Assembly (NCBI RefSeq): GCF_900107255.1
Contig: NZ_FNPH01000002.1
Span: forward strand, 620,001-684,000
Source of the DNA: Micromonospora pattaloongensis
GTDB taxonomy: Bacteria > Actinomycetota > Actinomycetes > Mycobacteriales > Micromonosporaceae
Reading direction: 5' to 3'
DNA length: 64,000 nucleotides
Shown: positions 63,953-64,000 of the stretch, one piece after another
How positions within the stretch are numbered: position 1 is the stretch's first letter
Layout: every line of letters begins with the position of its first letter
The notes under the pieces: generated by a model
The model's database searches: none
What the model saw: only the letters and a program-made list of their open reading frames with translations
Told to the model about the DNA's origin: nothing
Position numbers and translations under genes: made by a program

Positions 63953-64000
63953 ACTATTGATCGGCCCGGTCCTGCGCCGCGTCGTCGGGACCCGCGCCAC
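63942..64000 (+). CDS. Probable alkaline phosphatase D-like protein, 5' end only
   Basis: 19 codons from GTG 63942 to the window edge: V(M)HAELLIGPVLRRVVGTRAT. The LLIGPxLRxVxxTxAT pattern resembles the N-terminal domain of PhoD-like phosphatases in actinobacteria. With so little sequence the call is tentative. Confidence 0.4.
   Translation, partial: MHAELLIGPVLRRVVGTRA

Overview
The window is chromosomal DNA from a very high-GC actinomycete, most likely a member of the Micromonosporaceae or a close relative. Third codon positions are almost all G or C. GTG starts and 1-4 base start/stop overlaps are common. The core gene order follows the mycobacterial rip1-rpsB-rpsP-ftsY stretch: GNAT-ispG-rip1-dxr, DUF2631, rlmN-cdsA-frr-pyrH-tsf-rpsB, yraN-comM-dprA, xerC, M23 peptidase, DUF2469-rnhB, lepB, rplS-trmD-rimM-KH-rpsP, ffh, glnD-glnK-amt, ftsY. 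The assignment rests on gene order and remembered families, not on a database search.

Positions 1-11664 hold a catabolic island for aromatic acids. On the right arm (+ strand) an unbroken chain with overlapping start/stop codons encodes both subunits of 3-oxoadipate CoA-transferase, protocatechuate 3,4-dioxygenase beta and alpha, PcaB, PcaD and PcaC, followed by an IclR-family regulator (PcaR). On the left arm (- strand) a NitT/TauT-type ABC transporter (lipoprotein, two permeases, ATPase) runs into an aromatic-type aldehyde dehydrogenase cut off by the window edge. Both arms carry the same three-repeat site, GTTCG-N5-CGAAC-N4-GTTCTCA, at 4667-4692 and 5217-5242. This makes it likely that PcaR controls both and that the transporter imports an aromatic substrate.

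Positions 11700-15090 contain a remnant of a glutathionyl-hydroquinone-reductase-like gene, a small membrane protein, and a symporter plus old-yellow-enzyme pair preceded by a 25-codon leader peptide of the cysteine-responsive type. Positions 15090-21063 hold the non-mevalonate isoprenoid genes ispG and dxr around the site-2 protease rip1, then a Uma2 protein and a small membrane protein. Positions 21149-28216 hold an MMPL transporter with an internal minisatellite, a CrtI-like FAD oxidoreductase, a metallo-beta-lactamase/Rieske fusion, a DUF2631 protein and a DivIVA-like protein.

Positions 28254-37827 are translation, lipid and DNA-processing genes: rlmN, cdsA, frr, pyrH, tsf, rpsB, yraN, comM and dprA. 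Positions 37896-41018 are accessory: an acyltransferase, a GntR/HutC regulator with a GTCTAGAC operator, and a repeat-rich putative ORF. Positions 41195-50099 return to the core with xerC, an aminotransferase, an M23 peptidase, rnhB, a NUDIX gene, two tandem signal peptidases and the rplS-trmD-rimM-KH-rpsP operon.

Positions 50302-55737 are a block of genes between rpsP and ffh: isochorismatase, GlxA/AraC regulator, DUF402, a short eukaryote/archaeal-type ProRS, amidohydrolase and Uma2. Then come ffh and the nitrogen operon amt-glnK-glnD with a GlnR-like box, a phosphotransferase, ftsY and the first codons of a gene leaving the window. I see no rRNA, tRNA, CRISPR array, insertion sequence or prophage.
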